DNA of 64,000 nt from Breviolum minutum Mf 1.05b.01 (GCA_000507305.1 DF240020.1:1-64000), one strand, 5' to 3'. Counted from the first letter of the stretch, positions 43,150 through 55,231 are shown. The notes: a model not told the origin generated them from the letters alone. Translations and numbers: made by a program.

Positions 43150-43439
43150 CTCAACTTCACAGACTGAATCTTCTGACATTCTCTCTGACATATCTTTCGA
43201 CAGTCTTTCTAACATTTCTTCTGGTATATGTTCTGGTTTCTGACATATCTCCTGACATTCTGTCTGGCATTATTTCTGACATATCTTTGAGCATTTTGTC
43301 TGACATTCTTTCTGACATTTCTTCTGACATTCTTTCTGACACCTTTTGACATCTGCATGCCATGTCTTCTGACGTTGAGTCTGACATATCTTTTGACATT
43401 CTTTCTGACATTCTTTCTGACATATCTCCTCACATGATC
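43150..43439. repeat. Degenerate 12-bp minisatellite (tctgacattctt)
   Basis: About 20 diverged copies of a 12-base unit, reading (MSER)n on the minus strand. It ends at a single N at 43440. Confidence 0.9.
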
Positions 43440-43440
43440 N

Positions 43441-43580
43441 GATCGCGGTTGAGGTCCGGCACGGAACACTGAACTCACACGGATCGCGGTTGAGGTCCGG
43501 CACGGAACACTGAACTCCCAGGATCGCGGTTGTGGTCTTGCACTGAACGTACACTGAACTCGCAGGATCGCGGTTGGAGA
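43441..43580. repeat. 40-44-bp tandem repeat, three and a half copies
   Basis: Units start with gatcgcggttg at 43441, 43482, 43522 and 43566. Each contains a GAGGTCCGGCACGGAACACT-like core and ends TGAACTC. A purine-rich GAGGAGAAG tract follows (43590-43640). A different repeat begins on the other side of the single N, so this join may be artificial. Confidence 0.9.
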
Positions 43581-43921
43581 CGAGGCAGACGAGGAGGCGA
43601 AGGAGGAGAAGGAGAAGAAGGAGAAGAAGGAGGAGAAGCATCTGACATAAAATCTAACACCCCTCACCTGACAGGTGGGGAAAAAAACGCAAAAAACCTA
43701 TTGATAACAATATGGAACCTAGAAAATAATCTCTTTTTTTGCATTGCGAAATATCATCTTCTAGATTCCAAGGTTCCATTTTTCGATGACAACCCTGAAA
43801 ATGAACGGCTGGAACCTAAAAATCACCCAACCGACAAAGGAAAATCATCTAAACCAAACCTCCATGACTTTGATTTCCAAATGTTAATTTTCCAGGGAGT
43901 TCAGACCTTTTTCGACAAAAC

Positions 43922-44049
43922 TTGGCGTCAAAGCCTGCATCTTCAGCACCCCACGTCGCTGACGCCAGCGCGTCAAAATCAAACGACGCTTGGCCTGTCA
44001 CGAAGATAGCCAACAACCCTGCTGTGAAAAGAAAGGGCGATGACATGCC
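43922..44049 (-). CDS. Probable exon, Asp/Ala-rich
   Basis: A pyrimidine tract (TTGTTGTTTTTTCCAG/G) gives a strong acceptor at 44049. The phase encoding MSSPFLFTAGLLAIFVTG then FDFDALASATWGAEDAGFDA is open to a GCCAA/GTTTTG donor. The plus strand also reads well (KPASSAPHVADASASKSNDA) but has no acceptor. The hydrophobic start could be a signal peptide if translation began at the Met, but an internal exon is more likely given the acceptor. Confidence 0.4.
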
Positions 44050-44217
44050 CTGGAAAAAACAACAAGTTACCAAGGTGGAAGACCTTAGAGAAGGAAGAAG
44101 TCTCTGATTTGTTCCTCCTATTTTTCACATATCAGTTTCAATTTTCCACATCTTCAGTTGACTTGCCCCACAAAAAATACCCCGCAAAAACCGAAAAATC
44201 ACCGTTTTTGTTTTCAC

Positions 44218-44289
44218 CGCCTGGCGCGCTTCTTGAGCTGTGCAGAAGCGAAGATGTTCTGCCAGCTCCGCCTCGTGGTTCCAGGTTCC
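44218..44289 (-). CDS. 72-bp internal exon of an unknown gene
   Basis: Exactly 24 codons between TTTTTGTGAAG/G and GCG/GTGAAAAC: GTWNHEAELAEHLRFCTAQE then ARQA. It is phase 0 at both ends, with clearly protein-like helix content. It lies 170 bp downstream of the exon-like island at 44.57-44.65 kb on the same strand. Confidence 0.5.
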
Positions 44290-44559
44290 CTTCACAAAAA
44301 TGGAATAGCTTAGGATTATCATGGGAATCTAAGGGTAACCCCCCCAATGCCACCCCCCCCAACGAAATAAGGCCGTATTAAGGGACTATTAACCATTTAG
44401 ATTCCCATGAGATTATGTACCCCAAGTAGTTCACCAGGGTTCAACGGCCATCCCCTTTCAAAAAAAAGGGGATTCTTGGATTATCACCTGCCATAGATAT
44501 CATATCTGAAGCACCACCTACCATCCCTCCAATTAGTTCGCTGCAGTTCAAATCCCCCC

Positions 44560-44650
44560 CAGGCCTGACTGATGTCGGGAAACTGACGCTCCAAACGCGC
44601 ATAGCACTGCGGCGTCGCCTGTTTTGTGGCGGGTGTTGAGCGTAAATCTT
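44560..44650 (-). CDS. Probable exon of the same gene
   Basis: Open on the minus strand as TPATKQATPQCYARLERQFP then DISQAW; a GC donor (GTCAG/GCCTGG) is possible. A second frame reads a basic, Arg-rich stretch, so the choice is moderate. Confidence 0.35.
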
Positions 44651-44699
44651 CACTCATGATATGTCAACCTATACATAATTTTTCCCCTGCAAAAAAAGC

Positions 44700-46670
44700 G
44701 AACACACCAAAAAAAAACTCCGAAGAAAAAAAAAAAAAAACTCACATAGCTAGGCTCCAAATCCATCTTTTCCAATAGGAAAAGTATACCGTATCCAAAT
44801 TTCTTCGGTTCCATACATCTATCCTTGCCAAAGAATTGTTCCAGACCAAACCGGGGCAACCAACAGAAATTATATACCTCTGCACCCTTCAGAAAGGGCA
44901 AGGGAGATTTGGAACTGAACAAAACACATATCCTCCTTAAATTGATCCCGCAAGTCCGCCAAACAAAAACCTCATCATCCTTTTGGCAGCACCAAATTTG
45001 CCCTCCCTTTAAGGGACACACCGAAACAAAAAAAACACGTCAACGCCAACCAACCAACCCAACCTTCATGCGACAGGCACGTAGGATCCGAACGAAGATC
45101 TGGCGAACAAAGATGGGTCCGGTGGGTTCGAATGCAAGAATGCAAGATTTGGACAAGTTGAATGTCGGTCAGCTTGGAATATTTGGAATACATTTGGTTA
45201 TAGTTGTGGGCGTTTTTTTTGTTCAGCTCACACAATGAAGCCAAAGTTTTTGAGAAGCATAAACATTTTTCTAAAAAAAATATGGGGAGGATGTCCGAAG
45301 GATTGGAGGGAAAAAAACTCAAGATGGATGTTCTCAAGTTTCCCATTTCGGGAAAAAAACATTTGATGCTGTGCGATTCATGTGTGGGGGAGGTTCGTGC
45401 ATATGACTCCAGAGCAGCGACATATGAAAGAATGCCATGCGATTTGTGGGTCGAATCAGCGAATGAAAACCTTTTTTCCGTCCCAACCCTCAGCTGCCAA
45501 GACTGTTTGGCCCTCTTCTTGGTGCCCATCTTTTCTTTCGTGGCGTTTTTTTTGGGGGGCACCGTGAAACACCCATGGTTTTTGTTGGTGAACCCAGCAG
45601 GGTGAACCAAATTGATGGAGTGGTGAGGTAAAAATCATTCTCCACTTCAGATGCGAAATGGATTCATGATACAGGGTTTTTTTCCGACCTTGTAAGATAC
45701 AATGGAAGAGAACCCATACTAAATAGCAACATTTTTTGGAATTTAAGCTAACCCAAAAGAAATATCATATGGATGAATTCTATTGAATTCACCAAAAATA
45801 TGAAGCGTGAGAGGGAGGGAATGCCAGTACAAAGATGCATACAACAAGAATCACCACTTGACATGGAATTCCATGGATCTACCCCGTGGAAGATAAAGGT
45901 TTATAGGAATTCCATGGAATTCCCTACTAAAGATGTAATAATCCTGGTGGTCACCTATTCGGAATAGCCCAGTATTTACACCCACCACTCCAGTCTTCAG
46001 GACTCAGTGGGAGTGGACGAAGAGGTCGTACTTCCTGTGAAAGGAGTCGACTTGAAATAAGCCCAACTTCCAACCTTCAAGTTTTCTGGTGGTTGTTATT
46101 CTGTACTGGATTGTGGGGGTTTTGGGTTGATTTCCGAAAAAATCCTTCATTTTGTCCATTGGCAACTGAATGTAAAATCATGGACTTCGAACCTTTTTGG
46201 AACACCCTGAAGTTAGAGAGAATTTTGGTTCGCTGAAACTGGCAAGCTGTCACTATATTGATACTCTAAAAGCAGGATGTAATATTCACCTAACCTGTTT
46301 GGGGGATGATTTACCCAGAATTTGAGTGTGGGAGTGTTCTTTCTGCTTCCTCATGATGTAATTTGATCATCAAATCTGATCTTGGTTCAGAAAATCTGAG
46401 AAAAACACCAGTTGAGAAGATGTTGCTTTTTATACGTCAACTGAGTCAACTGTCTCAGGCCTGATTTCTGAGCCATCAACAAGATTTGAAGACCGAGTTT
46501 TTCACAATCTGTTTGAAATCACCAGGAATCCTTCCTGAAGTGAACTTTGTCATATTATCTTGGAATGCTTTGTCAAGGTATTTTTTTTCCAGTCATTATT
46601 CATCGAATTAATGGTCCACCCATTTCTGCCAACAAAAAAAAAACATCGTTTTTGTGGCATCATGATCCCC
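44700..46670. other. Intron or intergenic stretch with ambiguous islands
   Basis: Two GC-richer islands, 45075-45130 and 45370-45470, are open on both strands and could not be assigned. The second reads CVGEVRAYDSRAATYERMPC on plus and FSFADSTHKSHGILSYVAAL on minus. Confidence 0.35.
45895..45950. repeat. Member of a second interspersed repeat (others at 47965-48020 and 48900-48950)
   Basis: The three copies share a GGTTTATA-GGAATTCCCTACTAAA-like word followed by ATGT and a TGGT-GG stretch, with copy-specific changes. Confidence 0.6.
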
Positions 46671-46679
46671 AAAAATCGG

Positions 46680-48302
46680 TCGCAAAATCGATCGAGGATG
46701 AACCAGGAGCCAGCTTCCCTGCCCTTGTTCGTCCAAGCATCTTTTTCACTTCAATGAAGACCTGCCATAGACTCATTTCACAGTTTCCCCCCCAGAAACT
46801 GTGAAACAATAGGGATTCGCACGACTCAAAATGTTTAAAAGAAAAACCTACATGTTTTCGAGAACTGTGACATTCATTTTGGGAAATCAATAGACTCTCA
46901 ATAGAACTCCCAAGGTTAAATGCTTGAGGCATACCAACAAAAACTCATCCAAAATGATCATTTAACCAGTGCACCAAAAATCACAGCAATTTTGGTGAAT
47001 CATTGAACTCCACCAACCTCCAGAAATCTCCCCGAAATTTCTGATTCGATTCGGTTTTGTGATGTGATGATTGCTTTTAGTTGGTCGAACCTTTTGTTGG
47101 TCACTAAATCTACTAGAGATCTGCTTGCATCAACAAACTGGGATGTTATTTGCCAACTTCAATCTATCAACGAAAAAACCCTACAACTTTAACATGAACA
47201 TGTGAAAGTCAGGTTTCGTGGATTTCAGAAGATTCCAGGAACTTGAAAACAAAACAAATCATTGTCAGGTGGCTCCAGCCTGAACTCACCATCAACTCAC
47301 CATCAATCCTATTACACCCCGGAAAAACTAACAAATGACAATGGAAAACCAGCCGCAGTTAGGTGTATTATCTCCAAAAAAAGAATTAAAGTTGATTTTC
47401 CAGCCTGCCATTGTTAGTTTTTGGGATGAAAAAAACACAACAAGTGTTCACCATCAAATCTCCCCGGAAAACTTTCAACTTCCACTTGGAAGCGACTTTC
47501 AGTCAGAACTCCACCTCTGCGTTGGCGATGCCTTCTGCGAGGTTTCCCGTAGCTTTGTCTGGGTGGTACCTGACTTCACGAAAAGTGCTCAAGGGGGGGT
47601 TGCAACCTGGGAGGCGGAGTCAAAATTTGCCGCATTTTCCCCCCCCCCCCCCTATTTTGGATGCTTATTGAAAGAAAAAAACACCTCTTTTTCCGGAGAT
47701 TTGTTCCTTATGAAATTCAAAAGAAACAAAGGATCAGCCCCTTTTTTGATTGGGTGTTGTTGGGAGGTTTCATGCTTCAAGAGGTGTTTTTGAAAGAGGA
47801 TGGTGAGGTTTAACAGAATGTTCCCCTAAACTCAAGGGTGGTTGGCAGGGCGTAAGCGGACCTGTTTTCTTTTATGAAAAGCCCATGAATTATCACTTTT
47901 TTGAACAACCACCTACAAAATCAGGGAGTTATACTTTGGGTTACATTCCCCAATAACACTGGTAAATGAAGGGCTACAGGAATTTGCTACTAAACATGTA
48001 AATATCCTGGTGGGAAGGGGGACAAAAAATCATGCAAAATTTAGCCCCACAAGTCATTCAACCTAGAACTTTTCGACCAAAATCTTGTGGATTCACCCTT
48101 CCAAGCACCGACCGCACTAAAGTGAAAAGGGTGGTTCCAAAGAATTCATTCAGGAGGCAAAAAAACAGGTGGATTCATCATCCATCAACCTTTGCTCCCC
48201 ATCACGTCACCTTTTTCCCGATGGCCTCAACATGGCACGCTTCCAGAGGGTTTTTTGGATGGCTTTCGGTTGAGTTTCAATGTACTTCGCCAGTTTTTGC
48301 AC
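46680..48302 (-). CDS. J-domain protein of auxilin/GAK type (three exons seen)
   Basis: Exon 48302-48211 (TCGCAG/G acceptor, AAAAAG/GTGACG donor) encodes VQKLAKYIETQPKAIQKTLW then KRAMLRPSGK. It joins in phase to exon 47569-47515 (GTCAG/G acceptor, GAG/GTGGAG donor), RYHPDKATGNLAEGIANAE, and in phase again to the exon starting at 46761 (GGCAG/G), VFIEVKKMLGRTRAGKLAPG. HPD is the invariant tripeptide of J domains that triggers Hsp70 ATPase. HPDKATG followed by a helix with VF-EV is closest to the auxilin/cyclin-G-associated kinase J domain, which uncoats clathrin vesicles. Three consecutive exact phase matches support the model. The PSGK insertion before HPD is unusual, and N-terminal clathrin-binding parts were not seen. 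Confidence 0.6.
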
Positions 48303-48309
48303 CTGCGAA

Positions 48310-49320
48310 AAATCGCCACATCAAGGTGACATGGCATTCCATGAAATCCTAGCTGGTTGCTGATGGGAGTAAACTTATAATGGCTTACTAAAACTCCATA
48401 AAAACTGGGTAGTATCATCCCGCATGTAGACTAAATAATCAGGGTTTTGATTACTGCTCATATGAATCCGAGTCATGTACTATTCAAGTACAACCCTATC
48501 AATCATACCCCTTTTCAGCTGCTAACCCAAATTCCAGGTATGTTCATCTATTTTTTTGGTTTTTTTGCCTGAATACTCAGAATCATCATCTCTAAGTGTC
48601 CACAATATTTCAGCAACCTGGGATTTCCCTGAAAATAGCCAAATTGGTACAATTTTCCCCTGGGTCACGATTCACGTCAGATTTTTTGATCTTCAGGATG
48701 GTTGATCAATCCCAACCAACCATCCGGGATATCAAAGGGTGGATCCTAACCAACCCCTTCCATGGGTGCGAAAATGACCTCTTCGTAGGGAAAAATTTCG
48801 CGGAACTTCAAGGATCATGATGAGTTCAGAAGATATGCAAAAGGTGAGCGCTATGAACCTATATCTTGTGATGCTCCTCCTCTAACAAATAGTCACAAGT
48901 GAAGGTTTATAAGGATTCCCTACTAAAAATGTCATGATTTTGGTTGGGACTGTTGGGGGTGGGAACACTTGCATCCCGTTTTTGGCCTAATTCAACTAAT
49001 TCAAAATATATCCTGTGGCCTGGGTGAATGGGGATTCCGAATACTTGCTAATGGATCGGGATGGAAGAATCCAACCATTAATCAAAGTGTAGCATGTGTT
49101 TTCCATGTTTGAACATGGGGATGTCTCAAATCTTTATTCCCTGCACCTTTTTTTTTCATAGCAGAAATGTTTTTAAAAAAACAGAAGTCTCAACCTTCAA
49201 CGGCATTTTTGGAAACTTCCAGCTCTGCACCAAGTTCCCCCCCAACAAAAATCAACAAAAAACAAGTCAATACTCGATTTATTTGTTATCCCCGAAATCC
49301 AACCGGTATTTTTGTTGAGA
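48310..49320. other. Intron or intergenic stretch
   Basis: No firm exon. It contains members of two short interspersed repeat families (48328-48410 and 48900-48950). Confidence 0.4.
48328..48410. repeat. Member of a short interspersed repeat (partner at 56110-56195)
   Basis: Both copies share CATTCCATGAAATCCT, then a GATGGGA word, CTTATAATGG and an AAATGGGTA/AACTGGGTA end, in the same order and orientation over about 80 bp. Confidence 0.65.
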
Positions 49321-49328
49321 AGATTTGT

Positions 49329-52300
49329 TCAGCAAGAGTCCTGTTCAGTAGATTCATCCCTTCTGTCATTTTGCACCTTCTTCTCTGCCGGAGTAGCTAA
49401 GGGTGACTTCGGTGCCTTGCGGCCTGGCGTGTGAGGCGTTACTCTACTTGTGTACGTTGAAGATTCAGATCCTCTGTAGAGAATCCTCTGGCCCCCAAAT
49501 CGAACAAATCCCATCTGCACACACACCCTCCTCCCCACGAAAAATGCATATATACTTATATGTATGTATGTATATATATAAATATATATGTTTGTGTATA
49601 TACATGTAAATATTATATTATATACGTGTGTTTATTGTTGATATGTTTTCATCTTTGTTTCAAACAAGAACCATCAAGAAATGCCCAAGGAATTCACCAT
49701 TGCGCTCCCAAGTTATCCCGCTAAGTCGGTGGCATAGCGAGACAACCGCAACGATACTTCAGCGGTAAAATCCAAGATTTATGTGTTCGGAGGTATAAAT
49801 CATAAATAAACCTCCTTTTTGTCAATGGAATCTTTTGAGGAAAAAAAACAACAAGGTGAAACTTCGAAACATTTAACGCCAAAAACATTTCAAAACCTGG
49901 CGATTTCCAGGTTGGCGCCTGCATCTTGCGCATCCCGCTGAGGCATCCGAGCCCGAGGGGCCTTTGCAAAGATTTTTTTTGCCCAACAAAAACGGACTCA
50001 ACTTAGCTAGCTGCCAAGGATCTTTATATGGATGTTTCCAAAAATAGCGGGTTTTCCGCCCAAATCATCTATTAAACAATAGGGTTTTCCAGTTTTAACC
50101 ATCCATTTTGGGGTACCACTATTTTTGGAACCACCCATATAAGGAGGATGGAGGGAAATGTGACAAAAATCACCAACTTCCCAAGTTGATCTAGTGGTAA
50201 AAGCGAATGGGCACCATCATCTCCAACCCATCTGTCAAAAAAAACTGCCATTTATGTAACATGTCTCCCTACACATCTTTAAAGGTATCACATGTAGCCA
50301 GTGGTATTCAGCTTGCAACCAAACTCAACTCCTTTTGATGGAACTGGTGTGATAGAAACCTGAAATAGTCTGGTCTTTTACTCAATTCATCCCCCAACCT
50401 GGAATGCTCCCAGCCGAAAAAACCTGGATGGCCAAATTTGATGTCGATTTTCCATCCACACACCCAAACAAGAACAGCTGAAATATCCCTCAAAACAAAA
50501 CAGGCAAAAGAAGAAAAACATCAGATGAATTCATACGAATTCTCATAAAAATTCACCATAAAAATTCCCCGTCTTTTTGATTTTGTTCATCATCGTTGGT
50601 TCACGCTTCCCACCTCCGGAGCCGGTGGAACGGGACGGAACAAGCGACACCTGAATCGCAAATGCCACTGATGCGGTGTGGGTGGAGGGGTTTTCCCCAG
50701 GTCAGCTGGTTGAGAAACCAACCAAGGATTCTAAGTTGGGAAAAATGCCACTCCAGGTGGCAAGTGATGTTTTTTGTTGTTTTTTTGGGGTGTTTTCCGG
50801 GATTTCTGAGTTTGAAAAAATGGAATCATCCTACTTTTTATGTTGAATTCGTATGCCTGCACAGAATCTCTTGGTAGATTCGGGCAAAAAACATGGATTG
50901 ATATACGAGTAGGTTGTAAGTAAACACTGAGGACAACAGAATTAACTATTTAAAACGATATGGATCTGGAAATAGTATCCAAAGTCTTGTGTCCAATCAA
51001 GTTTTCATGACTTGCCATATACACCTATGGTATGAAGATAGTTTTTGTCAAATAGCTTCAAGATGTAAAAGACATCAAAAACATCATCAGTGATGAAAAG
51101 GGTGAATCGATGTGTTCCATCAACTCTTTGGTGAATCGATGTGCTGCAAAAGATAAAAATCCCAGGTCCAACATGTCCAACATCGCATATCCCGTGTCCC
51201 CCAACCCAATGAGCAAGGGCAATCAAAACGTCCATATGGATGGTAAACAGGGATCCCAAAGGATGAATTGCCTACAACATGCTACCAAAACAAGGTCATG
51301 TTAGAGTAAGATTGTCTAATACTAAGCCGCTTCCTTTGAACATCTGAACATCAACCAACCCAACTTTGCGACTTTTGACCTTGTGCACATCCTGCAAAAG
51401 ATACATTTTGGCATACACGCCAGCCACCGGTTTTCATACCCAAAAAAACATCGGATCGTAAAGAAGAAAAGCGCCTCTCAGTATGGATGGGCCGGCCACA
51501 GGTACATCCAGGTGCCTGCGGAAAACAACCTTTTTTTGCAAAATCATATGAAACAGCATTTGTTCATGTTCAGCATCTACAATAGCGACATACGAATTAC
51601 CTACTAAATGATCATATGGTCATATGGTTAGTAACCTCTGCAAATCAGTCACAAAGGGGGTTCACACACTTCACAAGCCGGACAAAAAACCACTTATATA
51701 TAGTAGTTACTTTCATTTCAATGCCATGATTGTTGTTGAAGCAAAGAAAACACCATTCGCTTAATGGCATCATTCAGCTCTTCTGTCATCACCTTCCGTT
51801 GAGACAATGTCAGATAATGTCAATACCTTGGGTCCTAAACACTGTAACATTCGCAAATGCAGCTCAATAACAGTCCTTTCATAAAAATGAATCCGCCGGC
51901 CTTGCCGGCGTGTCTAGTGGTGTGGGGCTTGATGACGGATTGCTTGTCTGTACTTTGCTTTTGTGCTTTTGCTTATATATAAAGCTGATAATGTCTTTGG
52001 GGCGCGCTTTTACNNNNNNNNNNNNNNNNNNNNNNNNNNNNNNNNNNNNNNNNNNNNNNNNNNNNNNNNNNNNNNNNNNNNNNNNNNNNNNNNNNNNNNN
52101 NNNNNNNNNNNNNNNNNNNNNNNNNNNNNNNNNNNNNNNNNNNTGCTGCTGCTTTTGGTGGTGCTTCTGGCCATGCTGCTTGCAATCTCAAGCCCAGCAA
52201 AGGCCGGCGGCATTAGCCGGAGGCTGATAAATAAGATATGAATTGAATTAGATTCTTCACCCACTTACAGGCTTTCGGCCGGGCCCACCATTTTCCTCCC

Positions 52301-52450
52301 CACCTGCTCGGGCGCCCGCATCCGCTCCTCTCGCGCACGCTTCGCAGCCAGCTGTGCGGCCAGTTGCGCGGCAGCCTGCTGGCGTCGTTGCTGCTCCTCT
52401 GCTGCTTGGCGCTCGCGATGCTGCCTGGCGCGGTTCAGCCGTAATTTTTT
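49329..52450 (-). CDS. Pro/Ser/Arg-rich protein with a coiled-coil-like exon; C-terminus well defined
   Basis: C-terminal exons join exactly in phase. Exon 50650-50614 encodes CRLFRPVPPAPE. Exon 49961-49897 encodes APRARMPQRDAQDAGANLEI then A. Exon 49473-49329 encodes RGSESSTYTSRVTPHTPGRK, then KKVQNDRRDESTEQDSC and TGA. Acceptors are CAG/G, AAAG/G and CTACAG/A; donors are GAG/GTGGGA and CAG/GTTTTG. Further upstream, about 52450-52269 encodes RERQAAEEQQRRQQAAAQLA, a Gln/Ala/Arg/Glu helix, ending at a GTAAGT donor. After a 45-bp intron (52268-52224) it continues in phase as LRLMPPAFAGLEIASSMARS and Ser-rich into the gap. Whether the two halves are one gene is assumed from strand and spacing. 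Probably a disordered adaptor-like protein; no enzyme domain seen. Confidence 0.5.
49544..49625. repeat. AT-rich (TATG/TATA)n tract
   Basis: Mixed TATA and TGTA repeats upstream of the C-terminal exon at 49.47 kb, inside an intron. Confidence 0.85.
51895..51911. other. Perfect small hairpin cgccggc-ctt-gccggcg
   Basis: A 7-bp GC stem with a 3-base loop about 100 bp from the gap. Alone it could be chance. Confidence 0.6.
52014..52143. other. Assembly gap of 130 N, probably over an (AGC)n tract
   Basis: The right border reads tgctgctgc, so the hidden part probably includes a GCT/AGC repeat, which would be poly-Ser in the minus-strand exon entering the gap. Confidence 0.9.
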
Positions 52451-53457
52451 GGGGTTAACCATGATTCCCAAAATAATACGTTCAGAAGGCCTTGATTTGT
52501 GGGGGAAAAGTGGCATTGGGGCGGGTTCCCCTTAGATTCCCATGAACAAAGGTAGAAACGAATTGCTTCATATAATGATCCAATAAAACTAAGCGGCTCA
52601 AAGCCACCAAAAAACGTCCCCAAAAAACTCAACTGGAAATTCTATCCAAAAAAATCTGGAGAGAAATATGAGATATCTTCAACCAACTGTTTTTTAAGAG
52701 ATCCTGCAATAAGCTGCATTGCTATTTTTTTGTTGTATATTGGGTCGGAGGTCCATGAGTTTGCCATTCATATCACATCTATTCTGAAAAAAAGAGCTAT
52801 ACCGCCCTCAAAGATATCATGTCTGAAAATTGGGGAACCTCCAAAAAAAACCGTCCGGTCCAAAATGTCATCTCTGGTGTTAAGGTCCGCTTTTCCTGTC
52901 AAAAAATCTGGGAAACCTCCAAGTCAACCAACGACCTCTTCCCGGCCTGGAACTGGCCACTTTTTGCCCTGAAACCTGCCTGCCAGTTGCTTTGTTGGTC
53001 GGGAACTGGCACAGTGACCATCCATCCCCCAATTTTTTCATGCGGGCTACAGATGTGGGTTGTGTGATTCAGTAGTCATTTCCTTGGGGGAGACATAGAT
53101 CCCTATGATTCAAGATGAGGATTCAGTCAAATGAATCCTTTCTTCCGAAAATCAAAATAACAAGAAGAGCGTGAAAAGTCCACAAGCTATTCAGAATCCT
53201 TTCTCAGCACTTGGTGCGTTGACAAGGATTTTTTCACGGTTCAAAAAAGATATTGAAAATTAATGTAGCTTTGAGAGCATGATCTTTAAAACGAACATTG
53301 GAACATAGGATTTCCTGCTTGCCAGCATGGTAAAGAACTATGAACTGGTCTGGCCTAATGCCTGTCCTCTACACTCCCTTGAAATCCTGCAGTTGTGGCT
53401 GCCCAATAAGCAGCCCAACAGCCACCAACCGTGGAAGATTGAAGACTTTAGCAGTTT

Positions 53458-53690
53458 TCATCTCACCCATGGCCCATAAGTGCCCATAAGTCTTCTTCCT
53501 CTAAAAGGTCCCAGCATTTTATGCTGCAAAAAGTCCGGTGTTTCAATCAGACGAAAGTGAACCTGCCTTATCGCATAATGATTATCGTATAGACTTCGAT
53601 TTTTTTGCACTTTGAACCTTCGAAGTTTCTGCCGCACTTCGCTTAAGAGTTCGTTGTGGCTCACAGCCCCAGACTGGACGTCCTGACAGG
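53458..53690 (-). CDS. Probable exon of an unknown gene
   Basis: About 70 open codons: SHNELLSEVRQKLRRFKVQK, then NHYAIRQVHFRLIETPDFLQ and HKMLGPFRG. The composition is balanced and globular-looking. The surrounding 53.1-53.8 kb lacks the A/T runs of its neighbours. An acceptor at GTCCAG/T near 53676 is followed by T rather than G. Confidence 0.4.
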
Positions 53691-53839
53691 TTCAATATGG
53701 AGTTTCAACCTTTCGACGTTTGAATGGACGAACACGACAACTCTTTGAAACAAAGGGCAACAGCTATTTTTTCTGTCAGGTTTCTACGATTAACATGGTG
53801 AAACTAAAATGCTTTGAACATCACAACAGTTTCTTCCAG

Positions 53840-55110
53840 CTCTTATGAGTCCTGAGTTTTGAAGGGCAAATTTGAAAAAAAGGCATTCCATTGCCACCTT
53901 GCCAGCAACTTCCAGGAAACTCCCCTCAAAACACCCCCCCCTTCCGGGTTGCCTCCAAGAGTTTTCTCCAGCGTTCCCCCTGTCCAGTTGAAGTTTTCCA
54001 CCGAGGTGTGCGGGGGCAAATTTCCCCCTCTCCAAGGTTCTGTTTTTTGGGGCACCAAAAAAAAGGGGCAATAAAAACAACAGAACATGGATCTTTTTTT
54101 GTTGCTTCCACTTTTCCCGGAAATGAGATGTCCCAAAAATGTCCCAAACCCTTTCATGACCGTTCATGACGACACCCAGGTCGCCCGGTTGATTGATTTC
54201 ATGCCTCCCATTGTGGACGCCAAATAAAAGGCCATCCCTTGGCACGCACCTTACAACAACGAGTTTTGCGGAACGTGTTTTTTTCTGGTTGAAAAAAAAA
54301 CATCCAAGAAAAAACTTTGAGAGAGTTCACCAACATCATGCTGGGTTGGTGGTTGCTTTTTGATGTTCATGCTGTGGCCGTTGGTGAATTTGTAAATCCA
54401 AGTTATTACCAAAAGCGTCTAAAACAACAAGATCAAAGACACCCCCGCTCAAACTTAGATGCTTCAGATCCTTGCGAAGAAAAACAACTTCGTTTCAATG
54501 ATGATACTGATTGGTTCTTAGGGAATTCTTGCATTGGGCAATGGCATTTTTTCCCCATTGAACTCGGCAGTCCTATCACAATCCTGTAACCCTATCATAA
54601 TCCATCATCCATCATATAAGCACCCCATGATTATCCTATCACAAATCCTATTATTAAGAACCTATATCACAATTCTAACATAAGCATAGTATTATCTTAT
54701 CAAAATTCTAAAAAATCACATCTCCAAACAAAAACTCCGGACAAAACAGCAAGGTCTTACGTCTCGGTTTCCAAATTGGTTTTTTTGTTGGGTAGAAAAA
54801 TACCACAAAAAAAGCCTGGTAATTTTCAGAACCAAAAATGCTGTGAAAAAGTCACCCCAAGGTTTTTTGTTTAAGCTATCTACCCTTACTATTTACTCAA
54901 CCACCAAGAAGTAGGTAAGAAAAAAAACTCTCTTGATTGATCGCCGCCACACACCTTTGCCCGTCATCGTCCCTTAATAATCCCCTAAGTATTCAATATT
55001 CAATTATGGAGTACTACCAAAACCCCTTTGCCTAATTCCAACACACTAAAGGTTTGAAATGGAAATTATATAACTTCTTATTTCCTGCAGGGGGTGGCCA
55101 TTGTGGCGGT
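53840..55110. other. AT-rich stretch with no firm gene
   Basis: A minus-strand frame at 53790-54245 is open for 151 codons, but all three frames are open around poly-C tracts here and none reads convincingly, so no gene is called. Confidence 0.4.
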
Positions 55111-55119
55111 CCGGGGTAC

Positions 55120-55231
55120 CCTTAGATTCCCGTCAATTTGTTGCCCATCTTCACGAATACGAGGTGCCAGTGGAACCAACAGCCCTTCCTCCGCTAAGGC
55201 AGGTAAGTCATCCACGGTGGCCGACAGCAAC
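55120..55231 (-). CDS. Internal exon of an unknown gene
   Basis: 112 bp between TTGTTAG/G and AAGG/GTACCC encoding LLSATVDDLPALAEEGLLVP then LAPRIREDGQQIDGNLR. Strongly protein-like, amphipathic content. The frame stays open upstream into RHPSLVR next to a poly-C run, so the 5' border is approximate. Confidence 0.5.

Noticed and set aside
43922..44107. Plus-strand exon KPASSAPHVADASASK
   Set aside because: Good residue content but no acceptor, while the minus strand has a strong pyrimidine tract and CAG/G at 44049.
45060..45140. tRNA-like T-loop (GGTTCGAAT)
   Set aside because: No acceptor or anticodon stem could be paired around it. Similar GTTCGA words at 37580 and 37885 also fail.
52144..52241. 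Signal peptide on the plus strand (LLLLVVLLAMLLAISS)
   Set aside because: It is the reverse reading of a Ser/Ala-rich minus-strand exon next to an AGC repeat. The minus reading continues in phase across an intron.
53790..54245. 151-codon minus-strand frame
   Set aside because: All frames are open around poly-C tracts; the product has abrupt hydrophobic and Gly-rich swings and no splice borders that help.
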